Positions 33,196-42,204 of a stretch of 64,000 nt of DNA are shown piece after piece (the stretch's first letter is position 1; every line of letters begins with the position of its first letter). Below the pieces are notes generated by a model. That model saw nothing but the letters and a program-made list of their open reading frames with translations, had not been told where the DNA came from and ran no database searches. The translations under genes were made by a program, and so were the position numbers. Source of the stretch: Parapedobacter sp042666505 (lineage in GTDB: Bacteria > Bacteroidota > Bacteroidia > Sphingobacteriales > Sphingobacteriaceae); contig NZ_JBHTDN010000005.1 in NCBI RefSeq assembly GCF_042666505.1, positions 124,001-188,000 of the forward strand, written 5' to 3'.

Positions 33196-36100
33196 CTACC
33201 CCGCTTTCTCCTTTCGGTACATCCAGAAAAACAATTGGGGCAATACAGTAAACGAAAGCACCATGCAAACCTGCAGTCCACCCACGATCATAATGGCTAA
33301 TGGTTTTTGGATTTCAGACCCCATGCCGGTAGAAAGCGCCGCAGGCAGCAAGCCCATGGATCCCATCAGAGCAATCATTACGACGGGGCGGATACGGCTG
33401 TGCACACCCTGACGAATCGCCGCCGCCAGAGGCAATTTTCTGCGGAACACGTTCTCCTTCATCACCGCGATCAGAATAATTGCATTGATGGTGTTGACGC
33501 CAAACAGGATGATAAAACCGATTCCCGCGGAGATGCCAAACACCGTGCCCGTTGCCCACAGCGAGCCAAAACCTCCGATGAATGCAAAGGGAATGGTTCC
33601 AACGGCTATCAGGGTGTCTTTATAGTTCCCGAAGTTAAAATACAAGAGGAAGAGAATCAATACAAGCACCAGGGGTACCACCAAGGCCAATTGGCGTGAC
33701 GCACGTTCCTTGCTTTCAAATTCGCCCGCCCATTCGATTTTGTTCGCTTTGGGAATATTCACCGCTGCTGCTACCTTGCGCTGAGCATCGGCAATGGTGC
33801 TACCTAAATCCCGCCCCTCGATACCGAAACCCACGCCGATATAGCGGCTGCTTCCTTCTCGGTAAATGAAAGTTGGTCCCGTATGAAAACCGATCGTAGC
33901 GATTTCGCGAAGCGGCACAGACTTACCATCCATGGTAGGAATCAGGATGTTACCAATCTTTTCTTCGTCGTCACGGTATTCTGCCTGAAAACGTAGACGT
34001 ACATCGAACAGGCGCTCATTTTCATAAAACTGCGTGGCGGCCTGTCCACCGATGGCCATGGCCACCACGGCCTGTACATCGGCAGTATTTACCGCGTATC
34101 GAGCCATCTTGCTGTCATGCAGTTGGATACGCAACTCGGGCAGCCCGATGTTTTTATAAACCTTCAGATCGGTGATACCCGGAACCGTTGCCAACACCTT
34201 CTCCACCTGACCGGCGTAGTCCTCCAGCTGATTCAGGTCATCGCCAAAAATCTTGACAACCAGCGAACTTTTAACCCCAGCTACGTATTCTTCGACATTG
34301 TCTTGGATGGGTTGGCTGAATCCAAAGTTTATTCCGGGATACGTTTCCAATTCCGCCCGCATTTCGCTGAGTAATTGTTCTTTGCTGACCGCCCGCTTCC
34401 ACTCCGCTTCGGGGAATAGCTGGATATGGAACTCGATGTTGAAAAAGCCCGTGGGGTCGGTCCCGTCATTCGGCCGGCCGGTCTGGCTCATCACAAATTT
34501 CACTTCGTCAAAAGTTCTTAATTTCTGTCGCATTTCATTGGCAAGCCGTACGGACTCGTCCAAGTTGACGCTGTTGGGTAAGGTCGCACGTACATAAATC
34601 GCCCCCTCATTCAAGCTCGGAATAAATTCGGAGCCATAAAACCAAAAACGTATCCCACAGCCACCAGCAATAACGCAAATCCGATCAATACCAGACGTCT
34701 GCGGCGCTGGCTCCATTCAAACAGAAACGAAGCTGCCCGATGAAATCCATTGGAAATGATGTTCTCTTTTTCGCGGATATTCCGCCGGAGCAGAACCTTG
34801 CACATCGCGGGCACATACGTAAGGCTCAGGATGAGTGAGCCCAGCAGTGCATACCCCAAGGTAAACGCCAACGGGGAAAACATCTTGCCTTCCACTTTCT
34901 GAAAGGAGAAGATAGGCAGCAAGGCAACGATCAGAATGAGCTGCGCAAAAAACACATAGGTGGCCACGCTGGCTACGCTTTTCTTGATGAGCCCCAGCTT
35001 GATGGACCGGTTAAATCGTTCCATCCCCACTAGCTCCGCTCGTTTACGCATGCCTACAAACACACTTTCGACAATCACCAGCGTCCCCTCCAGCAACAAT
35101 CCGAAGTCGAGCGCTCCCATGGAAATCAGGTTGGCCGGTAGCCCTTGGATACGCAGCATCGTGATCGCAAAAAGAAAGGCCAGCGGAATGACCGATGCCA
35201 CGATGACCGTCGTGCGCCAATCAAACAGAAAAATGAACACAATAACCGACACGAGCACGATGCCTTCCATCAGGTTTTTACTTACGGTATGTACGGTCGA
35301 ATCCACCAGCTCTGTACGGTCGATAAACGGCTCGATTTTGACATTTACGGGCAGGATGCGGTCATTGAGCTCAGTGATCTTGTCTTTCAGCCGCGCGATC
35401 ACATCCCCCGGATTTTCCCCGCGTAGCATGATGACAATACCTTCCACAAGATCGTCGTCATCCTGCAACCCGACCTTGCCCAGACGTGGCTTGGCCGATA
35501 CATTCACCTGGGCTACGTGCTTCACCAATATGGGGGTGCCTCCTTTAACCGTGATCAGGATATTTTCGATATCTTCGATTTTATCCAACAACCCAATGCC
35601 CCGTACCACGTAGGCCTGGTCTCCCCGTTGGATAACATCACCGCCCACATTGATATTGCTCCGGCTCACCGCCTCGTACACATCCAATGGCGATAGGTCG
35701 TAATTAACCAGCTCCGTTGGATTGATTTTAATCTCGTATATTTTTTCCTCGCCACCGAAACTCACTACGTCGGCCACGCCCGGTACGGCTACCAGTTCCC
35801 GCTCAATGACCCAATCCTGAATGGCGGTCACCTCCTTGATGGGCAGATCGCTCTTTACCACATACCGAAAAATTTCGCCTGTGGCGCCAGAAGGGGGCTC
35901 AATGTCCGCGGTCGCTCCGTCCGGGAGATTGACGCCCTGCAATCGATTGGAAGCATATTGCTGCGCGTAAAAATCGTCCACACCATCTTCGAAAATAATC
36001 GTGACGACCGACAATCCGAATAGCGAGATGGACCGTACTTCCGCCTTGCGGGGAATGGTGTTGACTTCTTTTGAAATCGGCAGCGTAACGAACTTCTCCA

Positions 36101-36290
36101 CCTCTTCCGCGCTGCGGCCCGGCCATTGCGTAATGATACGCGCCCGGGTGTTGGTGACATCCGGATAGGCTTCAATGGGTGTGTGCACCAGGCAATAGAT
36201 GCCCACACCCAGTAACAATGCCGTGAAGAAAAAGACGATGAATGTATTCTTAAGTGAAAAGGAAACCAGCCCCTGTACCAACTTCTTCAT
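33196..36290 (-). pseudogene. CzcA/CusA-family heavy-metal RND pump, frameshifted
   Basis: Two overlapping minus-strand frames together make one RND pump. The first part (36290 to 34611, starting MKKLVQGLVSFSLKNTF) ends soon after FGFMA. The second frame takes up at FYGSEFIPSLNEGAIYVRATLPNS and runs to 33196. A single missing base in the A4 run at 34638-34641 (plus strand) would restore a ~1031-residue protein, the normal length. The proton-relay helix reads DFGLLLEGTLVIVES, keeping Asp and Glu residues where CzcA has Asp, Asp and Glu. As written, the pump is split in the second periplasmic loop region. It may be a true mutation or a homopolymer sequencing error. The adaptor gene lies 3 bp upstream. 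Confidence 0.85.
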
Positions 36291-36293
36291 CCG

Positions 36294-37370
36294 TTATCCT
36301 TTTATTTTCTCGTAAATAAGCAAATGATTCTCGGTAATCACGCACTCGCCGGCTTTCAATCCCTCGCCTACGAAACACCAGCGATTGTCGCGGGCCACCA
36401 GGGAAATGCGGCGCAATTGGAGGTCGCAAGCTCCGCCGTATACTACCGCGAAATACTGATTATCGTCAAAAATGACCGCGTCAGTAGGTAGCGCAATCGC
36501 CGTTTCTCCGGTTCGGCGGGCCACGGCTATATCTGCCGACATACCCGGTTTCAACTTCAAGCCCTCATTGGGAATGACAATACGGGCCTTAAGTACCCGC
36601 TCATCACTGTCAAACACCTGCGGCAAAGCCGAAATACGCCCATGGAAAATTTCGCCGGGATAGGCAAGCGTCCGGATCTCCACATCCATGCCCTGCTGCA
36701 CGAATTGCATATCGGTCGCGTATACGTTGGCCATCACCCATACATCGTCCAGGCCTGAAACAGTAAATAGGTTGTCTCCGTCGTTGATTGGCATGCCGGT
36801 ATTAATGTTTTTCTCGACGATGTATCCGGAAGCGGGCGAGCGGATTTCAAAAACCCCTTGTGCTGGATTGGGGTGGAAAAGCGCCAGATTGGCGTCGAGG
36901 TTTGCCAGGTCGGCTTCCAGCTTCTCCAATTCATAAGTCGCTTCCACGAGATCCCGGTCGGATGCAATTTGATCGGTATACAATCCCTTTGCAGACTCCA
37001 GCTTCCGCTCAGCGAGTTTCCGCTGCGATTCAAGGCTCTTTTTCTCGGCTAGCAGCGTATGCAGTTCGGGACTTTTGAGGGTAGCGAGTACCTGTCCCTG
37101 CTTCACAAAGTCGCCAAGGGAAAAATGGGTCTGCATAACCAAGCCTTCCACCCAGCTTACAAATCGCACCACCTTATCCGGGTTGTACGATACTTCGCCC
37201 GTCAGCGTAATGTGCTGGGTGACGTACCGTTCGCTCAGCGTGTCCAACACCAGTTGGCTGCGCAGGTTTTCGCTCAGGCAGAACTCCTGTGGCTTCTCTT
37301 CAACGTATTGCTCGCGCGGTACACAAGCCGCCGCAAGCATCAATGTTAGGCAACTATATCGTCTTATCAT
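36294..37370 (-). CDS. RND efflux periplasmic adaptor (CzcB/CusB type), lipoprotein
   Basis: The 358-residue membrane-fusion protein has a lipoprotein-like signal (LAAACVPRE). Its barrel-sandwich halves lie around GLVMQTHFSLGDFVKQGQVLATLKS and IRSPASGYIVEKNINTG. A coiled-coil hairpin sits between them (residues ~105-165), followed by beta-barrel and membrane-proximal domains. It bridges the RND pump and the outer-membrane channel. No Met-rich or His-rich metal-binding extension is evident, so the metal is not clear. It lies between czcC-like and czcA-like genes with gaps of 15 and 3 bp. Confidence 0.92.
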   Translation of the reverse strand: MIRRYSCLTLMLAAACVPREQYVEEKPQEFCLSENLRSQLVLDTLSERYVTQHITLTGEVSYNPDKVVRFVSWVEGLVMQTHFSLGDFVKQGQVLATLKSPELHTLLAEKKSLESQRKLAERKLESAKGLYTDQIASDRDLVEATYELEKLEADLANLDANLALFHPNPAQGVFEIRSPASGYIVEKNINTGMPINDGDNLFTVSGLDDVWVMANVYATDMQFVQQGMDVEIRTLAYPGEIFHGRISALPQVFDSDERVLKARIVIPNEGLKLKPGMSADIAVARRTGETAIALPTDAVIFDDNQYFAVVYGGACDLQLRRISLVARDNRWCFVGEGLKAGECVITENHLLIYEKIKG

Positions 37371-37385
37371 GGGTTTATTTTTTAA

Positions 37386-38681
37386 TTAAGGAAGTTGGCT
37401 CCCCACATGATACCGAAGGGTCTCGTATTGCTCACGCAGCGTTTTTTCGATATCCAGCAGGTTGTCTTTTGTTTGTAGGTATGCGTCTAGAAAGTCGAGA
37501 TATTCCAGCAGACTGATGTGCCGTTGCGCGAAATTACGGTGGTAGCCTTCGAGAAGCGCTTCCATATCCGCTTCATACTGTGGCCCCACGAGGTTTCGGC
37601 GAGCTACAGTGGCCTGCAAGTCTTTCCATGCCCGGACGGCTTCGCCCACCACTTGGTTTTCAGCGTTGGTTGCCAACAACCGACTTTGCTCAAGGGCCAA
37701 CTGGGCCGCTTTGATTGCGCCTTGATTGCGGTGGAACAAGGGAAGGTCGACGGCAATACCCAACCCCACGAAATCTCGCATGATGTTGCCTCCGCGGTCA
37801 TACCCCGCGCTAAGTTTTACGTCAGGTACTCGCTGCGCCCGTTCAAAACGCAACTGCTGATCGGCTCGGGTAACGCCCAACCGCAAGGCCGCCAGCTCGG
37901 TGTTATAGGCATACGTCCACTCCTGTATGGTGGCTGCATTCAGTGCTTCAAGGGTGTCGAAGGGGATCTCCCGGAAACCGGTTGCGATCAGCACGCGGTC
38001 ATCCGCGGAGGGTAGCCCCATGAGTACTTTCAGTGCTTGCTGGGCCTCGCCGTTTTGCCTGCGATAATCGTCGATGGTTTTCATGAGTTCAAGTTCGGAA
38101 GCACGCAATCGCATGTATTCGCTCCGGCTGATGTTTCCTTGCGCTACCTGACGCTGATACCCCGTTAACAACTGCTGCAGTCGCTCCAATGCCTGACGAT
38201 AAGCCGCCATTCCCTGCTGGGTGCGGTTTAGCTCAGCAAGTTGCGTGCGGAACTCAACCTGCAGACTCCGAAGCAGATCTTCAAACGAACGCTCAGCCAG
38301 GGCGATACCGGTTTCTTCAATTGCCACGAGCTTCTTGCGTTTGCCTGCCGTCTGGATAAGCTGCTCGACATCCACCGCTACCTGTGCATGATTGCCCCAG
38401 TTCCCGAAAAGTCGGCCCAACGCTTCTGCACCCTGATTGGACCACAGGTTAACCTCGCCGATGGATACTGTGGGATTGGGCCACAATTTGGACTGAATCA
38501 CCTCTGCCTTAGCTACCTCAATGTCCAGCTTAGCGGCAAGCAGCCGGAGGTTACGTTGCAGGAAAACCACTTCCGCCTCCGGAGGCGTAACCACCAACGT
38601 GTCGGCGATGGGCTGTGCACGGATGCCTACTGTTATGCAGCAGAGTGCAATGATTACCAGATATCCCGATCGTTTCTTCAT
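37386..38681 (-). CDS. CzcC/TolC-family outer-membrane channel of the metal pump
   Basis: The 431-residue protein has a signal peptide (ending VGIRAQ) and the long helical repeats of outer-membrane factors (QRNLRLLAAKLDIEVAKAEV; QGNISRSEYMRLRASELELMK; VGLGIAVDLPLFHRNQGAIK). The order czcC-czcB-czcA is that of cation/proton antiport systems. Its ATG overlaps the stop of the tatA-like gene by 4 bp, so translation is probably coupled to it. Confidence 0.92.
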   Translation of the reverse strand: MKKRSGYLVIIALCCITVGIRAQPIADTLVVTPPEAEVVFLQRNLRLLAAKLDIEVAKAEVIQSKLWPNPTVSIGEVNLWSNQGAEALGRLFGNWGNHAQVAVDVEQLIQTAGKRKKLVAIEETGIALAERSFEDLLRSLQVEFRTQLAELNRTQQGMAAYRQALERLQQLLTGYQRQVAQGNISRSEYMRLRASELELMKTIDDYRRQNGEAQQALKVLMGLPSADDRVLIATGFREIPFDTLEALNAATIQEWTYAYNTELAALRLGVTRADQQLRFERAQRVPDVKLSAGYDRGGNIMRDFVGLGIAVDLPLFHRNQGAIKAAQLALEQSRLLATNAENQVVGEAVRAWKDLQATVARRNLVGPQYEADMEALLEGYHRNFAQRHISLLEYLDFLDAYLQTKDNLLDIEKTLREQYETLRYHVGSQLP

Positions 38682-38890
38682 ACCGGGCGCTCCGTTGCAG
38701 TTGAGTCTTTATCCGGTTGCGGCTCTTCTTCCTGCCCGCGCTTAAACTCACGTACGCCGCGGCCGAGGCCACGCATCAATTCCGGTATCTTCTTTCCTCC
38801 GAATAACAATAGGCAGGCCAGCACGATCAACAGCATTTCCTGTCCGCCGATACCCATAATGCCCAGCAAAACTGATTTTCCGTAAACCAT
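38678..38890 (-). CDS. TatA/TatE-family twin-arginine translocase component
   Basis: The 70-residue protein has one membrane segment (GGQEMLLIVLACLLLFGGKKIPEL), the hinge and amphipathic helix (MRGLGRGVREFKRG) and an acidic tail, all typical of TatA. I chose the ATG at 38890; the TTG at 38914 lies inside a promoter-like box. TatA multimers form the pore that exports folded proteins. tatC and tatB are not nearby. It is the first gene after the likely response-regulator site at 38912-38951 and overlaps czcC, which is an unusual place for a Tat component. Confidence 0.9.
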   Translation of the reverse strand: MVYGKSVLLGIMGIGGQEMLLIVLACLLLFGGKKIPELMRGLGRGVREFKRGQEEEPQPDKDSTATERPV

Positions 38891-38911
38891 AGTTCGTAGT
38901 TTGTATCGCCG

Positions 38912-38951
38912 CAAAAGTAACGGCCCAACATTAGAACGGGCTTAGAACGGG
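38912..38951 (-). promoter_or_regulatory. Direct-repeat operator and -7 box upstream of tatA-czcCBA
   Basis: On the minus strand, two copies of CCCGTTCTAA (38951-38942 and 38940-38931) repeat with an 11-bp period. The -7-type box TACTTTTG (38919-38912) lies 11 bp beyond the second copy, where no TTG is present at -33. OmpR/PhoB-type regulators bind such direct repeats, and one is encoded 1.4 kb upstream in the same locus. The site sits directly after the kinase stop codon. Confidence 0.6.
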
Positions 38952-38952
38952 A

Positions 38953-40308
38953 TTAAAGTTGGCTAAAGTTGAACGTGGCAAGGGTGCCTTGTTCATTGGA
39001 GGTTAGCGAAAAGCCAACACCATTTTGTTTGCAGATAAGCACGGCCAAGGAAAGACCGATACCACTTCCCTTCGTATCGCCTACATTGCTCCCCCGGTAA
39101 AAGGGCTGGTGTACAAACTGCAATTCTGCCGGAGGTATACCGGAGCCCTGATCCTTGACCGTGAGTTGCAGCACTCCTTCCGATTCGGCAAGAGCGATAG
39201 CTACCGGCTTTCCTTGCGCATATTTCACGGCGTTGTCGATTACGTTGTAAACCGCCATGTGCAGCTGATTGCGATACCCACTCACAACCAGACGACCTGC
39301 GTCGGCCACGGAGACGTCCAGACCTATCAGTGGTTTCGCCTGGGGCCACCGTTCAAAAACCCGGTCCATCACGTCCCATAGCAACTCATCTGCGCGGAAG
39401 GTTGCGTTGCCCTGCGGGTTTGTGCGAAGGCCAGCCAGTATCATCAGGTTATTGAGAATATGCTCCAGTTGTGATACCTCGGCCAATACCGTCTCGCTTA
39501 CTTTCCGGTACTCAGCAGGCGAACGGTCCCGTTGCGCAAACACTTCAAGGTTGCCCGTGATGGACGCAAGCGGCGTCTTGAACTCGTGCGATACGTAATT
39601 AATGAAGTTTTTTTGGATAACAAAGTTCTCGGAAAGCCGCAGCAGCAACCCATTGAAGGTACTGATCAGTTCCCGCAGCTCGTCTTTGGTGCGTGGCAGG
39701 GTCAGCGCGCGCTCCAGATTATGGGCTTGAAGTTGATTCACTTGGTGGATCACGGATGAAATTGGCCGATAAGCAAGCCGTGATAGCACATGACTCAGCA
39801 AAAAAATAAGTAATAGGCCAATGCCGAGCGCAATGCCCATCATGAGCAGCAATTGATTGCGCTGTTCGGTAAAAAAGGAATGGTCGGCCGCCACCACCAC
39901 CACAAAATCCCCTTGGTTGTCGGGATAGTGCAGGCCGTAATAATAATATCCCGCGGTCTTGAATCGCACCCGCCCCTCTTCCCGGATACGTGTCAGCATC
40001 GCAGGGGTTACTGATTCGCGGAACTGCCCATTGCCATAGCGCAGACGGCCCGAACGATCGTATACCTTGACGTCTGTCTGCTGCATCTCTTCTTCAAAAT
40101 CTGTTCGGATCCGATTGTGCTCACGGATAGAAAGCTCGTCTTCCTCCAGGTAAAACATCGCTGATAACAACCCGGTCTTTTGCAGATCGCTGAAAATGAT
40201 GCGTTCGGAAGCGACCACAAAGGTATAATAGACAACCAATGCCGCCAGGGCAAATACCACACCAAACGTGAGCGATGAAATAAGCGTAAGCCGGTTACGG
40301 ATCGTCAT
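38953..40308 (-). CDS. Sensor histidine kinase of the metal-efflux locus (CusS/CzcS-like)
   Basis: The 451-residue kinase has two membrane segments (about residues 9-30 and 153-178) enclosing a periplasmic sensor of ~120 residues, then a HAMP domain. The HisKA box is NYVSHEFKTPLASITGN, and HATPase motifs are NAVKYA, DQGSGIP and GSGIGLSLA. It starts 10 bp after the response-regulator stop. The pair heads the efflux genes and probably senses periplasmic metal or efflux substrate; the ligand is not visible. The 3' end is followed by a direct-repeat operator. Confidence 0.92.
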   Translation of the reverse strand: MTIRNRLTLISSLTFGVVFALAALVVYYTFVVASERIIFSDLQKTGLLSAMFYLEEDELSIREHNRIRTDFEEEMQQTDVKVYDRSGRLRYGNGQFRESVTPAMLTRIREEGRVRFKTAGYYYYGLHYPDNQGDFVVVVAADHSFFTEQRNQLLLMMGIALGIGLLLIFLLSHVLSRLAYRPISSVIHQVNQLQAHNLERALTLPRTKDELRELISTFNGLLLRLSENFVIQKNFINYVSHEFKTPLASITGNLEVFAQRDRSPAEYRKVSETVLAEVSQLEHILNNLMILAGLRTNPQGNATFRADELLWDVMDRVFERWPQAKPLIGLDVSVADAGRLVVSGYRNQLHMAVYNVIDNAVKYAQGKPVAIALAESEGVLQLTVKDQGSGIPPAELQFVHQPFYRGSNVGDTKGSGIGLSLAVLICKQNGVGFSLTSNEQGTLATFNFSQL

Positions 40309-40318
40309 GATCGGAAAT

Positions 40319-40999
40319 TCACTGGGGTTCTTTCCATAAGTAACCCGTGCCCTTCACGGTATGGATGAACTTGGTTCCCTTTTTCTCAATTTTGCTTCGG
40401 AGATACGAAATGTACACATCCACTACGTTGGTGCTGTTGTCAAAGTTAATGCCCCAAACGGCATTGAGCAACTGCGTCCGCGGCACGACGCGACCCTGGT
40501 GTTCAAGCAGGTACAGCAACAATTTGTATTCCTTGGGCGACAACTCGATCTCTTCCCCATGCAGAACCACCAGGTGCTCATCTGTATTTACGATCAGTGG
40601 ACCACTGTGATGCGATTGACCGCCACCCTGACGGGACAACTTTGCACGACGCACGAGGGCGTTGATACGTGAGAGCAACTCCTTGAAATGAAAGGGCTTT
40701 ACCAGATAATCATCCGCTCCGCTATCCAAGGCCATAACTTTATCATCCGGGCCGTCCAGCGCACTGAGCACCAGAATGGGAGTCGCATTGTGTCGGTAGC
40801 GGATCAGCTTCGTCAGCTGCACCCCGTCTATGCCCGGCAGCATGATGTCCATGAGAATAACATCCCATTCATGATCACTTATCCAGTCCCTCGCCTGCTC
40901 GGCGGTAGGTGCCAGCGCCACAGAATGGCCAGCTTCCTCGAGCCCCTTGATTACAAAGTCACTGATGCGGCTATCATCTTCGACGAGCAAGATGTTCAT
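40319..40999 (-). CDS. OmpR-family response regulator of the metal-efflux locus (CusR-like)
   Basis: The 226-residue protein has a receiver domain (EDD at residues 7-9, Asp51 in LMDIMLPG, Lys in YLVKPFHFKEL) and a C-terminal winged-helix domain (LSPKEYKLLLYLLEHQGRVVPR; TNVVDVYISYLRSKI). I chose the ATG at 40999. The promoter -7 box ends 6 bases before this ATG, so the transcript may be leaderless. It is the first gene of the run: regulator, kinase, tatA, czcC, czcB, czcA. Confidence 0.95.
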   Translation of the reverse strand: MNILLVEDDSRISDFVIKGLEEAGHSVALAPTAEQARDWISDHEWDVILMDIMLPGIDGVQLTKLIRYRHNATPILVLSALDGPDDKVMALDSGADDYLVKPFHFKELLSRINALVRRAKLSRQGGGQSHHSGPLIVNTDEHLVVLHGEEIELSPKEYKLLLYLLEHQGRVVPRTQLLNAVWGINFDNSTNVVDVYISYLRSKIEKKGTKFIHTVKGTGYLWKEPQ

Positions 41000-41005
41000 A
41001 TAGGC

Positions 41006-41036
41006 CAAAGTTAGCGTTAACGTCCGCTAAATCCAA
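41006..41036 (-). promoter_or_regulatory. Promoter of the two-component/metal-efflux operon with inverted repeat in spacer
   Basis: On the minus strand: TTG (41036-41034), 20 bp, TAACTTTG (41013-41006), then six bases to the ATG at 40999. Within this stretch lies an inverted repeat TTAGCG-N8-CGCTAA (41011-41030), which resembles an operator placed between the two promoter boxes. Confidence 0.75.
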
Positions 41037-41063
41037 TTTTGGAGGTAGGTATTTATCCCGAGA

Positions 41064-42137
41064 TCACTGATATTGGATATAAATGGGCTTCGGTATCAGG
41101 GCATTCACTTCCGTTGCCGTCATCATCCGGTGCGGGGATGGTATCAGGTCATTTTTGTAAAAGAACTTAAATCCGGTGAACTGCACCGGCTCCCGGAAAA
41201 CGTAGGATTGGTAGGTGTTTCTCTTTAATGCTGGCGCTCCCCATCCGTCCATGTCGATGACCACCTGTACGGCAGGATCCAGCCTGATCTGCTGATAATC
41301 TTTGATCATTCCCTGTGTGAACCGGTGAACGACGAGCACTTTGGGTGCCAGCCCTTTGGTACGAACGAGTGTGGCAAGGTGCTCCATAGCAAAATTGATG
41401 TCTTTTGCCGTAAAATGTCCGATGCGTTTACCCGGCGGCAGGTCATCTTTCATCGAAAACTCGGGATCAATGCCCAGATGCACATTGGGCATACACAAGA
41501 AGGTATCCAATCGGGGCAACTCCGCTTGCAAATCGCTGAATCCCACCTGGATATCCAAAAATACCAATGCATTCCTCTTTTTTGCTATGCTTAATACCGA
41601 ATCGATTTGACTGAAGGGCATCCGGGAACGGTATTTGCCGTCCCTACCGGCGCTGCTTTGGGCGGTTACCGCGATGTAGTGGAGAGCCGGAATCGCTTCA
41701 ATGACAGTGTCTGCCGCATTCCAGGCGGCGACCTCTTCGTCTAGCTTTGCCAATAACTCATCCGGAGGAAGCGCGCCAAGTATTCCCATTCTTGCCGAAT
41801 AGAGATTGCCATAGAAAGCGATAATCCGCTTATAGGGCAAAATCGCGCCTGCAAGCGGAACCGGCTGGTCAATGACCGGCCATCGACCTGAAGTATCGCC
41901 AACAGCCAAGTTACGGATCAGCGTATGGTATTCCAGCGAATCGACAGTCGTCAGTCCCTGCTCCCGTGCATTATCTGCAGTTTGCACGATTTCCCCTACC
42001 TGCGTCGTATCCGTCACAGGAGGCAATTCCGTTACGGACGCGCGGTTGCGTTCCACCAGCTGGCAGGCGTGGAAACTCCCAAGCAAGCATGTACTGAAAA
42101 GTAGCGCTGTAGCGTAGCAAAAAGACCGGTCTTTCAT
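41064..42137 (-). CDS. Exported protein of unknown function, probable lipoprotein
   Basis: The 357-residue protein has an N-terminal hydrophobic segment followed by FHACQL, a weak lipobox. The mature part has alternating hydrophobic strands and helices that look like an alpha/beta (TIM-barrel-like) enzyme fold. Candidate active-site stretches are RIIAFYGNLY, FLDIQVGFSD, HLGIDPEFS, VLVVHRFTQGM and VIDMDGWG. I do not recognise the family. It is the last gene of a minus-strand run behind sigma/FecR/SusC/SusD and a phosphoesterase (67 bp gap), so a role in processing the SusCD substrate is possible but unproved. Confidence 0.65.
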   Translation of the reverse strand: MKDRSFCYATALLFSTCLLGSFHACQLVERNRASVTELPPVTDTTQVGEIVQTADNAREQGLTTVDSLEYHTLIRNLAVGDTSGRWPVIDQPVPLAGAILPYKRIIAFYGNLYSARMGILGALPPDELLAKLDEEVAAWNAADTVIEAIPALHYIAVTAQSSAGRDGKYRSRMPFSQIDSVLSIAKKRNALVFLDIQVGFSDLQAELPRLDTFLCMPNVHLGIDPEFSMKDDLPPGKRIGHFTAKDINFAMEHLATLVRTKGLAPKVLVVHRFTQGMIKDYQQIRLDPAVQVVIDMDGWGAPALKRNTYQSYVFREPVQFTGFKFFYKNDLIPSPHRMMTATEVNALIPKPIYIQYQ

Positions 42138-42204
42138 GATCGCAAATAAACGTAAAAAAATCTACACCCTGTAAATTAAGCGCTTGTTCTCTTGGTACTC
42201 GAAA

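Noticed and set aside
34608..34716. Two separate RND genes (33196-34716 and 34611-36290)
   Set aside because: Neither half is a complete pump and they join in sequence at a homopolymer, so one frameshifted gene is the better reading.
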